NCBI GenBank assembly: GCA_035420085.1
Contig: DAOLUH010000001.1
Span: 124,001 to 188,000, forward strand
Origin: DSWT01 sp035420085
GTDB taxonomy: Bacteria > Chloroflexota > Anaerolineae > B4-G1 > SLSP01
DNA: 64,000 nt
Direction: 5' to 3'
The notes beneath the pieces were generated by a model. The model did not search any database. It was not told where the DNA came from and was given only the letters and a program-made list of their open reading frames with translations. Positions 61,881 through 64,000 of the stretch are shown here, piece by piece (within the stretch, counting starts at the first letter, position 1; each line of letters opens with the position of its first letter). The position numbers and the translations under genes are program-made.

Positions 61881-64000
61881 TTACTGCGCCAGCATGGCCC
61901 GCAGCAGCGCCGGGACTTTGTCCAGCGCCTCCGACAGTTTAGACGCATCGCGCCCGCCGGCCTGCGCCATATCGGGGCGTCCCCCGCCACCGCCGCCCAC
62001 CACGCGCGCCAGGTCGCGCACGAGGTTGCCGGCGTGGATGCCGCGTTCCTGGATGAGCGCCTTGGTCGTCGCCGCGATGAGCAGCGGTTTGTCGTCAATC
62101 ACTGTGCCCAATACAATGACGCCGCCCTGCATTTTATCGCGGAACCAGTCCGCCATCTCGCGCAGCGTATCGGCGTCGGGCACATCCACCCTGGCGGCGA
62201 GCACCGGGACGCCGTCAATGTCTACCACGTTGTTCAGCAACGTTTGGAAATCGGCGCGGGCCAGCTTGCGCGTGAGCGCCTCGATCTCCTTGTGCGCCTC
62301 GCGTAGCTCGTGTTGCAGACGCTCGACGCGCTGCGGCAGCTCATCCACCGCGCCGCCGAGCAAAGCCGCGGCCTGCTCCTGGCGCGCGCGCGCCGCCTGC
62401 ATCATCTTAAGCGCGCCGCGCCCGGTGACGGCCTCAATGCGCCGCAATCCCGCCCCGATGCCGCTTTCGGAGGCAATGAGGAACGGGCCGATGTCGCCGG
62501 TGCGGGTGACGTGCGTCCCGCCGCACAACTCCTGGCTGAACGGCGCATTGGCGTCGCCCACCCGCAGCACGCGCACCACCTCGCCGTATTTCTCGCCGAA
62601 GAGCGCGGTGACGCCCTGCGCCAGCGCGTCGCGGTAGGCCTCCTGGCGGGCGTTGACTTCATAGTTCGCCAGCACCGCCTCGACGACACGGCGCTCGATC
62701 TCCGCGCGCTGCTCGGCGGTGAGCGGTTTCTCGTGATTGTAGTCGAAGCGCAGCCGCTCCGGGCTGACCAGCGACCCTGCCTGCGCCACGTGGCTGCCAA
62801 GCACATCCCGCAGCGCGCGATGCAGCAGGTGCGTGGCAGTGTGGTTACGCATCGTATCCCAACGGCGCGCGGCATCCACCTGCGCGATGACCGGATCGCC
62901 CACGCGCGGATGCCCGGCGACGACGCGCCCGATATGGACGATCATCCCCTCGATGGGACGGCGCACATCCTCGACCGCCACTTCCCAATCCGGGCCGACG
63001 ATGCGCCCGGTATCGGATACCTGCCCGCCGGATTCGACGTAGAAGCAGGTCTTACTCAAGACGATTTCGACGGCCTCGCCAGCCAGGGCTTCGGTATCCA
63101 AACCATCCCCCCGGACGATGCCGGCCACGCACGCCTTGATCTCCAGGGCGCTGTATGGATCAAAACCGAGGTCGCGGCCACATTCCTGATCCTCAATCCA
63201 ATCGTGGAGGATGGGATAGAGCAGGTCATGCTGATCGGTCTCCATCTGGAACTCGCCCGCGGCCCGTCCACGCGCGCGTTGCTCTTCGCGGGCGACGCGG
63301 TAGCCGGCTTCATCCACGGTGAGACCGTGTTCGGCGACGATGTCGCGGGTGACCTCAAATGGCAGACCCAGCGTATCGTGCAGGAAGAAGGCCGCGTTGC
63401 CGGGGATGACGGTCTCGCCGCGCGCTTTGGCGTCGGCAATCACCAGGTCAAGCCGGGCCAAACCCTGGTCGAGGGTGCGCAGGAAGCGCTCTTCCTCGCT
63501 GGTGATGGTGGCCTTGATGAAATCGGTGCGCGCAGGCAGTTCCGGGAACACGTGGCCCATCATCCCGATGACCACGTCGGCCAGTTCCGCCATAAAGGGC
63601 CGGGTGAAGCCGAGCTTGCGCCCATAGCGGATGGCGCGGCGCAGCACCATCCGCAGCACGTAACCCTGGCCCTCGTTGGACGGCAGCACGCCATCGCCCA
63701 CGAGAAACACGCCAGCGCGGATGTGATCGGCGATGACGCGGTAGGCGACGATATTGGCCTCGCGCTCGGCGTCGGTGTGTCCGGCCAGAGCTTGCGTCTT
63801 CTCGATGATAGGCCAGAACAGGTCGGTGTGGTAGTTGGTGGGGACGCCTTGCAGCAACGCGACAATGCGCTCGAAGCCCATGCCGGTATCCACGTGCTTG
63901 GCCGGCAGCGGTTCCAGTTGCCCACCGCCGAGGCTGTTGTACTGGATGAACACCAGGTTCCAGATTTCGGTGAAGCGCGGGCAGTCGCCGTTGACGCGGC
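61881..64000 (-). CDS. alaS: Alanyl-tRNA synthetase, 5' part beyond window
   Basis: About 706 residues of the C-terminal part are present; the N-terminal catalytic motifs 1 and most of 2 lie outside. Visible are 'CPRFTEIWNLVFIQYN', 'AKHVDTGMGFERIVALLQG' (catalytic core), the editing domain 'HTATHLLHRALRDVLGSHVAQAGS' (HxxxH zinc site) and 'ELCGGTHVTRTGDIGPFLI', and a C-Ala/DHHA1 end 'VGGGGGGRPDMAQAGG'. It charges tRNA-Ala and clears mischarged Ser/Gly. No stop interrupts the frame up to the right edge. The downstream genes (gap of 27 bp) form the conserved alaS-ruvX-mltG order with an inserted baseplate-J-like gene. Confidence 0.97.
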   Translation of the reverse strand, partial: RVNGDCPRFTEIWNLVFIQYNSLGGGQLEPLPAKHVDTGMGFERIVALLQGVPTNYHTDLFWPIIEKTQALAGHTDAEREANIVAYRVIADHIRAGVFLVGDGVLPSNEGQGYVLRMVLRRAIRYGRKLGFTRPFMAELADVVIGMMGHVFPELPARTDFIKATITSEEERFLRTLDQGLARLDLVIADAKARGETVIPGNAAFFLHDTLGLPFEVTRDIVAEHGLTVDEAGYRVAREEQRARGRAAGEFQMETDQHDLLYPILHDWIEDQECGRDLGFDPYSALEIKACVAGIVRGDGLDTEALAGEAVEIVLSKTCFYVESGGQVSDTGRIVGPDWEVAVEDVRRPIEGMIVHIGRVVAGHPRVGDPVIAQVDAARRWDTMRNHTATHLLHRALRDVLGSHVAQAGSLVSPERLRFDYNHEKPLTAEQRAEIERRVVEAVLANYEVNARQEAYRDALAQGVTALFGEKYGEVVRVLRVGDANAPFSQELCGGTHVTRTGDIGPFLIASESGIGAGLRRIEAVTGRGALKMMQAARARQEQAAALLGGAVDELPQRVERLQHELREAHKEIEALTRKLARADFQTLLNNVVDIDGVPVLAARVDVPDADTLREMADWFRDKMQGGVIVLGTVIDDKPLLIAATTKALIQERGIHAGNLVRDLARVVGGGGGGRPDMAQAGGRDASKLSEALDKVPALLRAMLAQ

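Noticed and set aside
1..64000. Insertion sequences, retrons or diversity-generating retroelements
   Set aside because: No transposase, integrase or reverse transcriptase motif was seen in any frame; repeats are short arrays or hairpins only.

Overview
The window looks like a chromosomal segment of a GC-rich bacterium of the phylum Chloroflexota (Anaerolineae-like). I infer this from gene content and style: secreted proteins carrying a 'VYLPxVxR' motif, Pro/Thr-rich linkers, many GNAT acetyltransferases, and the order alaS / baseplate-J-like / ruvX / mltG. It holds about 62 protein genes and one tRNA-Phe. I see no rRNA, transposase, prophage or CRISPR. Both edges cut genes: an unknown minus-strand ORF on the left and alaS on the right.

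Layout. 1-3536: unknown ORF, a methyltransferase-nucleotidyltransferase fusion, a nitroreductase, and a ribbon-helix-helix antitoxin-like gene with a decayed PIN toxin. 3610-8139: ABC-2 exporter, zinc-ribbon membrane protein, CPBP protease and DUF3592 protein. 8158-13734: MoaD-like carrier, sulfatase, RlmM-like rRNA methyltransferase, tRNA-Phe, two tandem type I signal peptidases and a GNAT. 13923-18232: double GNAT, a four-OB-fold zinc-ribbon membrane protein, a DUF112/TctA-like permease and a zinc-ribbon membrane protein. 18438-22301: a giant secreted BNR/DUF6345-like protein. 22750-33679: a distinctive block with an active PqqD-radical SAM-SPASM protein, a Ser/Thr kinase, a GNAT, a MetH-activation-domain protein, a radical SAM paralogue without its cluster cysteines, and two DUF2207-type membrane proteins ending in Cys-Ala-Cys-Ala tails. 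33778-40281: CvpA-like and TolB-like genes, a candidate small RNA, a sugar MFS and alpha-L-fucosidase pair, and folB-folK plus folE. 40417-48372: ahcY, hicBA, an adenosine-kinase-like gene and a CDP-3,6-dideoxyhexose operon (rfbF, rfbG, reductase, rfbH, GT2). 48664-58665: cytidylate-kinase-like protein, hydroxypyruvate isomerase family, flavodoxin-like, miaA, C39-like, secreted subtilase, yraN and an LCP protein. 58740-64000: mltG, ruvX, baseplate-J-like, alaS.

Two signals stand out. The first is the 22.7-33.7 kb block, which could modify the Cys-rich tails of its own membrane proteins; this is inference. The second is the non-coding layer. More than twenty intergenic arrays of degenerate 7-8 bp units occur, with a different unit family at different loci, often folded as long hairpins, sometimes serving as terminators and in two places translated as protein N-termini. 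A small minus-strand transcription unit near 35.5 kb, with an extended -10, a 12-nt perfect Shine-Dalgarno, an 11-codon ORF and a GC hairpin, is a further candidate for something undescribed.
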